Positions 34,735 to 43,794 of a stretch of DNA of 64,000 nucleotides are shown in pieces. Source of the stretch: Mycobacterium malmoense. GTDB lineage: Bacteria; Actinomycetota; Actinomycetes; Mycobacteriales; Mycobacteriaceae. How positions within the stretch are numbered: the first letter of the stretch is position 1; each line of letters opens with the position of its first letter. Under the pieces are notes generated by a model, which searched no databases, was not told the DNA's origin, and saw nothing but the letters and a program-made list of their open reading frames with translations. The translations under genes and the position numbers were made by a program. The stretch lies in assembly GCF_019645855.1 (NCBI RefSeq), contig NZ_CP080999.1:2356001-2420000 (forward strand), given 5' to 3'.

Positions 34735-36207
34735 TCAGTACGCGAACGACAGCGGTGCCGCCTCGTCGTCGCCGGGTGCCCGGGGGGCAACCGGTTCCGC
34801 GTCGTGTTCCTGCGGCCCTTCGACGATGTAGCGCCTTTGCAACCAGAACCAGACGACCGCGAGCACCGCGTAGACGAGGGTGAACGTCACCAGCGAGGTG
34901 ACGACCATGCCGGGCGCGTGGTTGGAGACGGCTTCGTGGACGGTGAACCGAACCTGCTGGTCGCCGGTCGGATTCGGCGCGACGATCCATGGCTGGCGGC
35001 CCATCTCGGTGAACACCCAGCCGGAGATGTTGGCCAGAAACGGCGTGGGAATGGTCACCAGCGCCAGCCAGGAGAACCATCGCCGATCGGGAATCCGGCC
35101 GCCGCGGGTGAACCACAACGCCGCCAGCGCGAACAACACCGGAATAGCGAGCAGCCCGATCATCGCGCGGAACGACCAGTAGGTCACGAACAGGTTGGGC
35201 CGGTAGTCGTTTGGTCCGAATCGGTGTTCGTAGTCCTGCTGGATGTTGCGCACACCCTGCAACGTGACGTCGCTGGTGCGGCCCTGGGCGAGGAACGGCA
35301 GCACGTAGGGCACCTCGATGACGCCCTTGACACCGTCGCAGTTGTTGTGCCGGCCGACCGTCAGGACGGAAAAGTCCGGATCCGTTTGGGTGTCACACAG
35401 CGTTTCGGCCGACGCCATCTTCATCGGTTGCTGAACGAACATCAGCTTGCCCTGGCGGTCACCGGTGAAGAACAAACCGACCGCGGCGATCAGCACCACC
35501 CAACATCCCAGGATCGTCGCCGGGCGAAATATGGCGCGGGTGTCCGATTCCACGGCGGGGGTGGCGGTTGCCGCATTGCGCGAACGCACCAGCCACCACG
35601 CGCTGACGGCGGCGACGAATGTTCCGGCCGTCAGCAACGACCCGATCACCGTATGCGAAAACGCCGCTAGCGCAGTGTTATTGGACAGCAACGCGCCGAT
35701 GCTGTCTAACTCGGCACGGTGCGTCGCCGGATTGTAGTGCGCGCCGACCGGGTGCTGCATGAACGAGTTCGCCACGATGATGAAGAACGCGGACACGTTG
35801 ACACCGATCGCGACAATCCAGATGCACGCCAGGTGGACCAGCTTGGGCAGCCGGCCCCAGCCGAAGATCCACAGGCCGATGAAGGTGGATTCGAAGAAGA
35901 ACGCGAACAGGCCTTCCATGGCCAGCGGCGCGCCGAAGATGTCACCGACGAACCGGGAATACTCGCTCCAGTTCATGCCGAACTGGAATTCCTGGACGAT
36001 CCCGGTGGCCACGCCGATGGCGAAGTTGATCAGGAACAGCTTGCCGAAGAATTTGGTGAGCCGGTACCACGCGGCATTACCGGTAGCCACCCATACCGTT
36101 TGCATCACGGCGAGCAGGGGGGCCAGGCCGATCGTGAGCGGCACGAAGATGAAGTGGTAGACGGTAGTGATACCGAACTGCCACCGCGAAATATCGACGA
36201 CATTCAT
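34735..36207 (-). CDS. cydA: Cytochrome bd oxidase subunit I CydA
   Basis: Heme-bearing subunit that oxidises menaquinol and reduces O2; important under hypoxia and respiratory inhibition. 490 residues, about nine membrane helices. Heme ligand His is at position 18 (SRWQFGITTVYHF), and the conserved GWVFTEMGRQPWIV block holds the Met/Arg quinol site region. ATG 36207 follows GGGAGA (complement of 36214-36219) by 6 nt. On the same strand TACAAT (complement of 36254-36259) is a candidate -10, giving a leader of about 40 nt. First gene of the cydABDC operon. Confidence 0.95.
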   Translation of the reverse strand: MNVVDISRWQFGITTVYHFIFVPLTIGLAPLLAVMQTVWVATGNAAWYRLTKFFGKLFLINFAIGVATGIVQEFQFGMNWSEYSRFVGDIFGAPLAMEGLFAFFFESTFIGLWIFGWGRLPKLVHLACIWIVAIGVNVSAFFIIVANSFMQHPVGAHYNPATHRAELDSIGALLSNNTALAAFSHTVIGSLLTAGTFVAAVSAWWLVRSRNAATATPAVESDTRAIFRPATILGCWVVLIAAVGLFFTGDRQGKLMFVQQPMKMASAETLCDTQTDPDFSVLTVGRHNNCDGVKGVIEVPYVLPFLAQGRTSDVTLQGVRNIQQDYEHRFGPNDYRPNLFVTYWSFRAMIGLLAIPVLFALAALWFTRGGRIPDRRWFSWLALVTIPTPFLANISGWVFTEMGRQPWIVAPNPTGDQQVRFTVHEAVSNHAPGMVVTSLVTFTLVYAVLAVVWFWLQRRYIVEGPQEHDAEPVAPRAPGDDEAAPLSFAY

Positions 36208-36296
36208 CTGTCATCTCCCGAAACTACGGAGGCCGAAAAAACGGCTACGACGCATTGTAGTAGAACTGTTTCCGTCGGCGCTATAGGCAAAGCGGC

Positions 36297-36875
36297 TCAA
36301 CCGTCGAGCGTTTTCGACGACTTGCGGATGCCAAACGACGACACGATTTCGAACACCCCGATGACGATGAACCAGACGCCGACCACGATCGCCAGTGTGA
36401 CGATCGACGCGAACGGCGATGCTAAGACGACGATGCCGGCGAGCAGGCTGATCACGCCGACGAAAATCGACCATCCCCGTCCGGGCAGTGCGGGGTCGCT
36501 GATGGCGGAAATCGTCGTGGCGACGCCGCGGAAGATGAACCCGATGCCAATCCAGATGGCCAGCAACAGGACTGCGTATCCCTGACCGAAATGACGAAAC
36601 GCCAAGACGGCCAGGATAAGTGATGCGGCCCCGCTGATGAACAGCAGGACGCGGCTTCCCGCCGAAACATGCAGGCTGAATGCGAAGACCACCTGCGCGG
36701 CACCGATGACCAGGAGGTAAACGCCGAACGCGACGGCGGCAGCCAGGATGGATATTCCCGGCCACGCCAGTATCAGGATGCCGAGGATCAGCGACAGGAT
36801 TCCCGATACCAGCGTGGATTTCCACAAGTGCGGCAACAAGCTTGGAACAGGGGTGGTCCCAGGAGTGGTTTGCAT
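36297..36875 (-). CDS. HdeD/DUF308-family membrane protein (Rv1624c-like)
   Basis: A 192-residue protein with six membrane helices arranged as repeated DUF308 pairs. First: LVSGILSLILGILILAWPGI; then VYLLVIGAAQVVFAFSL, ASLILAVLAFR, LLLAIWIGIGFIFRGVATTI, VISLLAGIVVLASP and VGVWFIVIGVFEIVSSF. HdeD proteins are linked to acid resistance in enterobacteria; the mycobacterial role is unknown. The start at 36875 follows GGGAC-type purines weakly; upstream codons overlap nothing conserved. It lies 89 nt upstream of cydA on the same strand, as in M. tuberculosis. Confidence 0.85.
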   Translation of the reverse strand: MQTTPGTTPVPSLLPHLWKSTLVSGILSLILGILILAWPGISILAAAVAFGVYLLVIGAAQVVFAFSLHVSAGSRVLLFISGAASLILAVLAFRHFGQGYAVLLLAIWIGIGFIFRGVATTISAISDPALPGRGWSIFVGVISLLAGIVVLASPFASIVTLAIVVGVWFIVIGVFEIVSSFGIRKSSKTLDG

Positions 36876-36928
36876 GGCCGCAGTCTGACACACAACGCGG
36901 TCTCGGCATAGAGCATTTCGGCTCAGGC

Positions 36929-38260
36929 TCAGACGTGGGCCGTACGCGGTTCCTCGGCAAGCACGTCGGTGGATTCTTCGGTTGCCTTGCGGCCGATCAG
37001 ATACCAGGTGCGCATGGGGCCCTTGCCCTTGACATCGATGTGGCCGCGCTCCTGCAGCACGAATTCGTCCTTGAGGCGCCCGTACATCGCCTCGGGCACT
37101 TGGATACGTCCCACCGAGTCGGTGGCTTCCATCCGGGACGCGACATTGACCGCGTCCCCCCACACGTCGTAGAAGAACCGGCGAGAACCCACGACGCCCG
37201 CGACCACCGGCCCGCAGGACATGCCCACGCGCAGCGGAACCGGCTGGCCGTGCGGATCCTTAAGTCCCGCCGCAACATTGGCCATGTCGAGCGCAAAATC
37301 CGCGAGAGCCTGGGCATGGTCGGTCCGCGCCCGCGGAACCCCGCTGACCACCATGTAGGAGTCGCCGCTGACTTTGATCTTCTCCAGTCCGTGCTTGTCC
37401 GCGAGTGCGTCGAAAGCGCCGTACAAGCGGTCGAGGAAGCGCACCAGGTCGGTCGGCGCCGTGCTGCTGGCACGTTCGGTGAACCCGACGATGTCGGCGA
37501 ACAAAACCGAGGCGACGTCGTACTTGTCTGCGATCACGCTGCGGTCGGGCTCCTTGAGCCGCTCGGCGATGCTGGCCGGCAGCATGTTGGCCAGCAGGGT
37601 CTCGGAGCGCTCGTACTGGGCTTCCATGACGGCTTCGGCGCGCGCGGTGTCACGCAGGGCGAACCACACCGTCACGACCACCATCACGACGCTGGAAATG
37701 GCCGTGACGACGAAGCCCACCGACTGGACCCACGGGGCCTGGAGCCCGGTGTCACGGGGGACCAGAAACTCGACAGCGATGATCAGGCCGGCGGCGACGG
37801 CCGCCAGCGCGGACGCCAAAACGATGTGTTCGATCCCCAGTAACAGCACGACTATGCAGGCGCCCACCAGAAAGAAGAACTGAGCCCCCGCGCCGGTGCC
37901 CACGTCCAGGCAGCTGGCGAAGATCGAGACGTACGCCGCGCCGAGAAAGGTAAGCGGCGCAACCAATTCCCCGAATCGCTGCAGCCACGGAACCGTCGCA
38001 AAAACCATCGCGCCGATGACGTTAATCGAGCTGACCTGCCACAGCCACGATCCGCTCACGATCTGCACGAGCACAAAGCTCGCGCTCACCACCACGGCCA
38101 ACCACGCGGTCATCGTGAGGATCCGCGCCCGGCGCGCGGCGCTGTCGGCGTAGTGCTGATTGCGGTCGCGGGTCTGGGCCCGCACCGCCGCCACACAATC
38201 CGGGCGTCCCGGCGAGCCATCCGACCGCTTCGGTGGGGCACCGCACTTCTTCGCCGCCAC
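36929..38260 (-). CDS. cya: Membrane adenylyl cyclase, class III (Rv1625c-like)
   Basis: A 443-residue protein: cytosolic N-terminus, six membrane helices (about 55-200), then a class III cyclase domain (about 240-430). Catalytic features: metal Asp in SVLFADIVGFTERAS, purine-contact Lys in EKIKVSGDSYMVVSG, second metal Asp in the same segment, and FYDVWGDAVNVASRMEATDS carrying the adenine-contact Asp plus transition-state Asn/Arg. The M. tuberculosis enzyme works as a homodimer resembling half of a mammalian cyclase. GTG 38260 gives the same 443-residue length; the longer frame runs into the tRNA. The neighbouring cAMP-binding universal stress protein (60.7 kb) is a possible downstream sensor. 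Confidence 0.93.
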   Translation of the reverse strand: MAAKKCGAPPKRSDGSPGRPDCVAAVRAQTRDRNQHYADSAARRARILTMTAWLAVVVSASFVLVQIVSGSWLWQVSSINVIGAMVFATVPWLQRFGELVAPLTFLGAAYVSIFASCLDVGTGAGAQFFFLVGACIVVLLLGIEHIVLASALAAVAAGLIIAVEFLVPRDTGLQAPWVQSVGFVVTAISSVVMVVVTVWFALRDTARAEAVMEAQYERSETLLANMLPASIAERLKEPDRSVIADKYDVASVLFADIVGFTERASSTAPTDLVRFLDRLYGAFDALADKHGLEKIKVSGDSYMVVSGVPRARTDHAQALADFALDMANVAAGLKDPHGQPVPLRVGMSCGPVVAGVVGSRRFFYDVWGDAVNVASRMEATDSVGRIQVPEAMYGRLKDEFVLQERGHIDVKGKGPMRTWYLIGRKATEESTDVLAEEPRTAHV

Positions 38261-38316
38261 ATTCAAAGCGTAACCGCAGGGCTGGATGTTTACCCAGTAC
38301 GGCGGTGAATCCGGGA

Positions 38317-38393
38317 TGGTGCCCTCGGTGGGATTCGAACCCACACTGGACGGGTTTTGAGTCCGTTTCCTCTGCCAGTTGGGATACGAGGGC
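38317..38393 (-). tRNA. tRNA-Leu (anticodon CAA)
   Basis: On the minus strand the 77 nt (74 plus encoded CCA at 38317-38319) fold as a cloverleaf. Acceptor GCCCTCG/CGAGGGC; T-arm GTGGG TTCGAAT CCCAC; anticodon loop CTCAAAA with CAA at positions 34-36; discriminator A. The variable region is only about 5 nt, short for a leucine tRNA, and the last anticodon-stem pair is A-C. It lies between cya and pdtaR. Confidence 0.9.
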
Positions 38394-38505
38394 TCTTACG
38401 GCGAGGGGTCCGACCCCCCACCTTAAAGCAGCCTCCCACCATAGAGGATCGGTGTGGTGATCGGTTCGCACCGCCCCCGACGTCGCTGGTCGCGGCGGCG
38501 CACGA

Positions 38506-38511
38506 GACAAT
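38506..38511 (+). promoter_or_regulatory. Candidate -10 of pdtaR (leaderless)
   Basis: GACAAT followed by 7 nt and the ATG at 38519, the same layout as at hisD. Inferred from spacing; no -35 recognised. Confidence 0.4.
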
Positions 38512-38518
38512 GTCGGTC

Positions 38519-39130
38519 ATGACAGGCCCCACGACCAACGCCGACGCCGCTGTGCCGCGCCGGGTCCTGATCGCCGAAGACGAAGCGCTCATCCGACTGG
38601 ACCTGGCCGAGATGCTGCGAGAGGAGGGTTACGAGATCGTCGGCGAGGCCGGCGACGGCCAGGAGGCCGTCGAACTCGCCGAACGCCATAAGCCCGACCT
38701 GGTGATCATGGACGTGAAGATGCCGCGCCGCGACGGGATCGACGCGGCGTCGGAGATTGCCAGCAAACGCATCGCGCCGATCGTCGTGCTGACCGCGTTC
38801 AGCCAGCGCGACCTGGTCGAACGCGCCCGCGACGCCGGGGCGATGGCCTACCTGGTCAAGCCCTTCACCATCAGCGACCTGATCCCGGCCATCGAGTTGG
38901 CCGTCAGCCGGTTCGGCGAGATCTCCGCGCTGGAACGCGAGGTGGCGACGCTGTCCGACCGGCTGGAGACCCGCAAGCTCGTCGAACGCGCCAAAGGCCT
39001 GTTGCAGACCAAGCAGGGCATGACCGAGCCCGAGGCGTTCAAGTGGATCCAGCGCGCCGCCATGGACCGGCGGACCACCATGAAACGGGTGGCCGAAGTG
39101 GTCCTGGAAACCCTCGGTCGCGACGACTAG
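38519..39130 (+). CDS. pdtaR: Two-component antiterminator response regulator PdtaR
   Basis: Receiver plus RNA-binding ANTAR regulator (Rv1626 type), phosphorylated by the soluble kinase PdtaS. 203 residues. Receiver about 14-130: acidic pocket EDE (20-22), phospho-acceptor D65 in LVIMDVKMPR, switch TAFSQRD and K in YLVKPF. The C-terminal ANTAR helices (about 143-195) read LETRKLVERAKGLLQTKQGM then EAFKWIQRAAMDRRTTM. ANTAR domains bind paired hairpins in mRNA leaders to prevent termination. ATG 38519 is preferred over the in-frame ATG 38510 because it gives the family N-terminus and follows GACAAT by 7 nt. Confidence 0.95.
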   Translation: MTGPTTNADAAVPRRVLIAEDEALIRLDLAEMLREEGYEIVGEAGDGQEAVELAERHKPDLVIMDVKMPRRDGIDAASEIASKRIAPIVVLTAFSQRDLVERARDAGAMAYLVKPFTISDLIPAIELAVSRFGEISALEREVATLSDRLETRKLVERAKGLLQTKQGMTEPEAFKWIQRAAMDRRTTMKRVAEVVLETLGRDD

Positions 39131-39142
39131 CCTGCCGTGGTC

Positions 39143-39204
39143 CGCGAGCGTGCGTGTCTGTACGCCGGCACGCCGCTACGGACGTACAACTGCGCACGCT
39201 CGCG
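39143..39204. terminator. Hairpin repeat element, copy 1 (pdtaR / thiolase convergence)
   Basis: Perfect 12-bp arms CGCGAGCGTGCG (39143-39154) and CGCACGCTCGCG (39193-39204) with additional inner pairing (GTACG/CGTAC). It lies between convergent stops at 39130 and 39215, so a bidirectional terminator is likely. Its loop (TGTCTGTACGCCGGCACGCC) is similar to the element at 55741-55800. Confidence 0.7.
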
Positions 39205-39214
39205 CGAAACCCGA

Positions 39215-40417
39215 TTAGCGGGCCACGATCACCGAGGAACCATGCCCGAACAGGCCCTGGTTGGCCGTGACGCCGACCGTGGCGTCCTCCACCTGCCGGC
39301 CGGTGGCCTGACCGCGCAGTTGCCAGGTCAGCTCGCAGACCTGGGCGATGGCCTGGGCGGGAATCGCCTCGCCGAAACAAGCCAGCCCGCCCGACGGGTT
39401 GACCGGGACCTTGCCGCCGATGGTGGTGGCTCCGCTGCGCAGCAGCGCCTCGGCCTCACCCTTGGGGCACAAACCCAAGTGCTCGTACCAGTCGAGTTCC
39501 AGCGCGGTGGACAGGTCGTAGACCTCGGCCAGGCTCACGTCTGAGGGCCCGATGCCGGCCTCCGCGTAGGCCGCGTCCAGGATCTGGTCCTTGAATACCC
39601 GATCCGGTGCCGGGACCGCCGCGGTGGAGTCCGTCGCGATGTCGGGCAGTTCGGGCAGGTGTTGGGGGTAGCGCGGGGTCACGGTGCTGACCGCGCGCAC
39701 CGAGGGCACCCCGTCGAGCGAGCCGAGGTGCTTACGGGCGAAGTCGGCGCTGGCGACGATCAGCGCCGCCGCGCCGTCGGAGGTGGCGCAGATGTCCAGC
39801 AGCCGCAACGGGTCGGCCACCATCGGGCTGGCCAGCACGTCCTCGACGGAGGTCTCCTTGCGGAACCGGGCGTTCGGATTGTGCAGGCCATGGCGGGAGT
39901 TCTTGACCTTCACCTGCGCGAAATCCTCGAGCGTGGCGCCGTAGAGGTCCATGCGGCGCCGGGCGAGCAGCGCGAAGTACACCGGGTTGGTGGCCCCGAT
40001 GAGGTGGAAGCGCTGCCAGTCGGGGTCGTTGCGGCGCTCGCCCCCGACGGGCGCGAAAAAGCCCTTCGGCGTGGTGTCGGCGCCGATCACCAGCGCCACG
40101 TCGCAGAAACCGGCCAGGATCTGAGCCCGGGCGCTCTGCAGCGCCTGCGAACCGCTGGCGCACGCGGCGTAGCTCGAGCTGACCGGCACGCCGTTCCAGC
40201 CGAGCTTCTGCGCGAACGTCGCCCCCGCGACGAATCCCGGATAGCCGTTACGGATGGTGTCCGCGCCGGCCACCAGCTGGATCTGACGCCAGTCCAGGCC
40301 GGCTTCCCGCAGGGCGGACCGGGCCGCGGCCACGCCGTACTCGGTGAAGTCGTTGCCCCATTTGCCCCAGGGGTGCATTCCGGCGCCCAGGATGTAGAGC
40401 GGTTCGGGCGCACTCAC
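39215..40417 (-). CDS. Thiolase-family protein (acetyl-CoA acetyltransferase-like, Rv1627c)
   Basis: A 400-residue thiolase-fold enzyme of the nondecarboxylating SCP2-thiolase-like branch. N-terminal block ILGAGMHPWGKWGNDFTEYG; nucleophile Cys in SSSYAACASGSQALQSARAQ; C-terminal His in VNPSGGLACFGEAIPAQAIA; last block VTANQGLFGHGSSVIVAR. It probably acts in degradation of lipid or sterol-type acyl-CoA rather than acetoacetyl-CoA. GTG 40417 overlaps the partner gene stop (GTGA), and the two are presumably a complex: OB-fold/Zn-ribbon partners are typical of this thiolase branch. Confidence 0.88.
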   Translation of the reverse strand: MSAPEPLYILGAGMHPWGKWGNDFTEYGVAAARSALREAGLDWRQIQLVAGADTIRNGYPGFVAGATFAQKLGWNGVPVSSSYAACASGSQALQSARAQILAGFCDVALVIGADTTPKGFFAPVGGERRNDPDWQRFHLIGATNPVYFALLARRRMDLYGATLEDFAQVKVKNSRHGLHNPNARFRKETSVEDVLASPMVADPLRLLDICATSDGAAALIVASADFARKHLGSLDGVPSVRAVSTVTPRYPQHLPELPDIATDSTAAVPAPDRVFKDQILDAAYAEAGIGPSDVSLAEVYDLSTALELDWYEHLGLCPKGEAEALLRSGATTIGGKVPVNPSGGLACFGEAIPAQAIAQVCELTWQLRGQATGRQVEDATVGVTANQGLFGHGSSVIVAR

Positions 40418-40869
40418 GACGCGATCCTCCACGCGTGCACGACACGCTCGACGCCGTCGTCGTCGGTGAACAGCGGCATGGTGGTCAGTTCCATCTCCAT
40501 GCCCACCTTCAAGTCGGCGGCCAGCGTGCCTTCCACCACCTTGCCCAAGACGATCAGCCCCTCCTTGGCCAGCTCGACCGCGGCGACCGCGAACGGCTCA
40601 AAGGGGTCCGGGGCGGGATAGGGCGGCGGCGGCGCGTAGCGGTTTTCGGTGTAGCTCCACAGCGTCCCCCGCGTCGACAACGCCACCGACTCCAGCGTGT
40701 CGCTGGCGCAGGCCGGATTGGGGCAGTTGTTCTCCCGGGGCGGAAAGACGTAGGTGCCGCACTCGGGGCATTTGCTGCCGATCAGATACGGACCGCCCGC
40801 CCCCTCGGCCGTGGCGTCGGCGGCGAACCATCCATCGATCGCCGGTTCTTGGCGGATGACCTCTGGCAC
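40414..40869 (-). CDS. OB-fold/Zn-ribbon (DUF35) acyl-CoA-associated protein (Rv1628c)
   Basis: A 151-residue protein. A rubredoxin-like zinc ribbon (about residues 34-55) reads CPECGTYVFPPRENNCPNPA then C, giving paired C-x2-C / C-x4-C ligands. The OB-fold (about 58-145) includes GTLWSYTENRYAPPPPYPAP and IVLGKVVEG. DUF35 proteins partner with thiolases or acyl-CoA hydratases and bind the CoA ester. Start is GTG 40869. It overlaps the thiolase gene by GTGA, supporting a two-subunit enzyme. Confidence 0.88.
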   Translation of the reverse strand: MPEVIRQEPAIDGWFAADATAEGAGGPYLIGSKCPECGTYVFPPRENNCPNPACASDTLESVALSTRGTLWSYTENRYAPPPPYPAPDPFEPFAVAAVELAKEGLIVLGKVVEGTLAADLKVGMEMELTTMPLFTDDDGVERVVHAWRIAS

Positions 40870-40947
40870 CGGGCCAGCCTACCCAGCGAAAGTCCAAAAC
40901 TGAAACGTGTTGCAGTTCTGGCCCGGGTGGTCGTCACACCGAGTGCA

Positions 40948-40953
40948 TAGAGT
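40948..40953 (+). promoter_or_regulatory. Candidate -10 of polA (leaderless)
   Basis: TAGAGT, then 6 nt, then the GTG of polA at 40960. Spacing fits a leaderless message. The segment 8 nt upstream (TCGTCACAC, 40931-40939) keeps only about half of the PafBC -35-like motif, so a damage promoter is not claimed. Confidence 0.4.
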
Positions 40954-40959
40954 GAAGCC

Positions 40960-43698
40960 GTGACTGCCACACCATCGGCTATCGAGGCCAACGGAGCTCC
41001 AGCCAAGCCGACACTGATGTTGCTGGATGGCAATGCGCTGGCGTTTCGGGCGTTCTACGCGCTGCCCGCCGAGAAATTCAAGACCCGCGCCGGCCTGACC
41101 ACCAACGCGGTGTACGGCTTCACCGCCATGCTGATCAACCTGCTTCGCGACGAGTCCCCGACGCACATCGCCGCGGCGTTCGACGTGTCGCGGCAGACGT
41201 TCCGCGCCGAGCGTTACCCGGAGTACAAGGCCAACCGGTCGTCGACGCCCCCCGAGTTCCTCGGTCAAATCGACATCACCAAGAAAGTGCTGGGCGCGCT
41301 GGGCATCACGGTGCTTTCGGAGCCCGGATTCGAAGCCGACGACCTGATCGCTACGCTGGCCACCCAGGCCGAAAACGAGGGCTACCGCGTGCTGGTGGTC
41401 TCCAGCGACCGTGACTCCCTGCAGCTCATCACCGACGACGTGACGGTGCTGTACCCACGCAAAGGGGTGAGCGAGCTCACCCGCTTCACCCCCGATGCCG
41501 TCGTCGAAAAGTATGGGCTGACCCCCCAGCAATACCCCGACTTCGCCGCGCTGCGGGGCGATCCCAGCGACAACCTGCCCGGCATTCCCGGCGTGGGGGA
41601 GAAAACCGCCTCGAAGTTGATCTCCGAGTACGGCTCGCTGCAAGGGCTGGTCGACAACGTCGACTCAATCCGAGGCAAGGTGGGTGACGCGGTGCGGGCC
41701 AACCTGGCCAGCGTGGTGCGCAACCGCGAACTCACCGACCTGGTTCGCGACGTCCCGCTGGCGCAAACCCCGGACACGCTGCGGCTGCAGCCGTGGAACC
41801 GCGAACAGATTCACCGGCTTTTCGACGACCTCGAGTTCCGGGTGTTGCGGGAGCGGTTGTTCGACACGCTGGCCGCCGCTGGTGGGCGTGTACCCGAGGT
41901 CGATGAGGGCTTTGACGTGCGCGGCGGCGCGCTGGAGCCCGGCACGGTTGGGAAGTGGCTGGCCGAGCACGCCGGCGACGGGCGTCGGGTAGGCCTGGCC
42001 GTCGCGGGCACCCACCTGCCGTACGGTGGGGACGCCACCGGGCTGGCCCTCGCCGCCGACGGCGAGGGCGGCTACATCGACACCGTGACGTTGACCCCCG
42101 ACGACGATGCCGCACTGGCGGCCTGGCTGGCCGATCCCGCGAAACCCAAGGCGCTGCACGAGGCCAAGTTGGCCATCCACGACCTGGCGGGCCGCGGGTG
42201 GACGCTGAACGGCATCACCTCCGACACCGCGCTGGCGGCCTACCTGGTGCGGCCGGGGCAGCGGAGCTTCACCCTCGACGATCTCTCACTGCGCTACCTG
42301 CATCGCGAGCTGCGTGCGGAAAAGGCTGAGCAACAGCAGCTTTCGTTGCTCGATAGCACCGACGGAGTGGACGAGCAAGCCGTCCAGACCCTGATACTGC
42401 GGGCCCAGGCCGTCGTGGACCTGGCCGATGCGCTGGACGTCGAGCTGGAGCGCATCGACTCCACCGCGCTGTTGGCCGAAATGGAGCTGCCGGTGCAGCA
42501 CGTGCTGGCGGACATGGAAAGCGCCGGCATCGCCGTCGACATGCAGCAGCTGAGCGAGTTGCAAAGCCAATTCAGCGACCAGATCCGCGACGCCGCCGAG
42601 GCCGCCTACGCCGTGATCGGCAAGCGAATCAACCTGGGCTCACCCAAGCAGCTGCAGGTGGTGCTCTTCGACGAACTCGGAATGCCGAAGACCAAGCGGA
42701 CCAAGACCGGCTACACCACCGACGCCGACGCCCTGCAATCGCTGTTCGACAAGACCGGACACCCGTTTCTGCAGCACCTGCTGGCCCACCGCGACGTCAC
42801 CCGGTCGAAGGTCACCGTCGACGGGTTACTGAATTCGGTGGCCGCCGACGGCCGGATCCATACCACCTACAACCAGACGATCGCGGCGACCGGCAGGCTG
42901 TCGTCCGCCGAACCCAACCTGCAGAACATCCCGATCCGCACCGACGCGGGGCGGCAGATCCGGGACGCGTTCGTGGTCGGCAACGGCCCCGATTTTGCCT
43001 ACGACGAGCTGATGACCGCCGACTACAGCCAGATCGAGATGCGGATCATGGCGCACCTGTCCCGCGACGAAGGCCTGATCGAAGCTTTCAACACGGGGGA
43101 GGACCTGCACTCGTTTGTTGCCTCGCGGGCATTCGGCGTGCCGATCGAGGAGGTCACCCCCGAGTTGCGCCGCCGGGTCAAGGCCATGTCGTACGGGCTG
43201 GCCTACGGGCTGAGCGTGTACGGGCTGGCCGCCCAGCTGAAGATCTCCACCGAGGAGGCCAGGGTCCAGATGGACCAGTACTTCGCCCGATTCGGCGGGG
43301 TGCGCGACTACCTGCATGCCGTCGTGGAGCAGGCCCGCAAGGACGGCTACACCTCCACGGTGTTGGGCCGCCGCCGCTATCTGGCCGAGCTGGACAGCAG
43401 CAATCGTCAGCTACGGGAGGCCGCCGAGCGGGCCGCGCTCAACGCACCCATCCAGGGCAGCGCGGCCGACATCATCAAGGTGGCCATGATCGAGGTCGAC
43501 AAGGCAATCAAGGGGGCCGGCCTGGCCTCCCGCATGCTGCTGCAGGTGCACGACGAGCTGCTTTTCGAAATCGCGCCCGGTGAGCGGGAACAGGTCGAAG
43601 CGCTGGTGCGCGAGAAGATGGGCGGCGCCTACCCGCTCGACGTCCCGCTCGAGGTGTCGGTGGGCTACGGCCGCACCTGGGACACCGCCGCGCATTGA
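40960..43698 (+). CDS. polA: DNA polymerase I
   Basis: Fills gaps in replication and excision repair. 912 residues: an N-terminal 5' nuclease domain (about 15-310; LMLLDGNALAFRAFYALPAE, VSSDRDSLQLI, GDPSDNLPGIPGVGEKTA), a middle 3'-5' exonuclease-like domain lacking the usual catalytic DxE motifs, as in mycobacteria, and the polymerase. Motif A is DYSQIEMRIMAHLSRDEGLI, motif B RRRVKAMSYGLAYGLSVYG, and motif C LLQVHDELLFE. GTG 40960 gives the family N-terminus. Single gene, followed by a hairpin and rpsA. Confidence 0.96.
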   Translation: MTATPSAIEANGAPAKPTLMLLDGNALAFRAFYALPAEKFKTRAGLTTNAVYGFTAMLINLLRDESPTHIAAAFDVSRQTFRAERYPEYKANRSSTPPEFLGQIDITKKVLGALGITVLSEPGFEADDLIATLATQAENEGYRVLVVSSDRDSLQLITDDVTVLYPRKGVSELTRFTPDAVVEKYGLTPQQYPDFAALRGDPSDNLPGIPGVGEKTASKLISEYGSLQGLVDNVDSIRGKVGDAVRANLASVVRNRELTDLVRDVPLAQTPDTLRLQPWNREQIHRLFDDLEFRVLRERLFDTLAAAGGRVPEVDEGFDVRGGALEPGTVGKWLAEHAGDGRRVGLAVAGTHLPYGGDATGLALAADGEGGYIDTVTLTPDDDAALAAWLADPAKPKALHEAKLAIHDLAGRGWTLNGITSDTALAAYLVRPGQRSFTLDDLSLRYLHRELRAEKAEQQQLSLLDSTDGVDEQAVQTLILRAQAVVDLADALDVELERIDSTALLAEMELPVQHVLADMESAGIAVDMQQLSELQSQFSDQIRDAAEAAYAVIGKRINLGSPKQLQVVLFDELGMPKTKRTKTGYTTDADALQSLFDKTGHPFLQHLLAHRDVTRSKVTVDGLLNSVAADGRIHTTYNQTIAATGRLSSAEPNLQNIPIRTDAGRQIRDAFVVGNGPDFAYDELMTADYSQIEMRIMAHLSRDEGLIEAFNTGEDLHSFVASRAFGVPIEEVTPELRRRVKAMSYGLAYGLSVYGLAAQLKISTEEARVQMDQYFARFGGVRDYLHAVVEQARKDGYTSTVLGRRRYLAELDSSNRQLREAAERAALNAPIQGSAADIIKVAMIEVDKAIKGAGLASRMLLQVHDELLFEIAPGEREQVEALVREKMGGAYPLDVPLEVSVGYGRTWDTAAH

Positions 43699-43732
43699 GG
43701 GCGCATTGGGGCCGTTGAGCGGGATTGTCGGC

Positions 43733-43794
43733 CCGCGAATGTAACGCGACAGTGAAAAATCGTCGGCGAACTCGCAGTGGCGTGACATTCGCGG
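43733..43794. repeat. Imperfect hairpin between polA and rpsA
   Basis: Arms CCGCGAATGTAACGC (43733-43747) and GCGTGACATTCGCGG (43780-43794) pair with one mismatch around a 32-nt loop. It starts 34 nt after the polA stop and may terminate polA transcription. The rest of the 197-nt gap presumably holds the rpsA promoter; I see no certain element. Confidence 0.55.

Noticed and set aside
38233..38460. Plus-strand frame across the tRNA gene
   Set aside because: It reads through the antisense of a tRNA; such frames (PRWDSNPH) are a common artefact.
40931..40953. Damage promoter upstream of polA
   Set aside because: Only about half of the TTGTCRGTG positions match before TAGAGT; kept as an ordinary -10 candidate.
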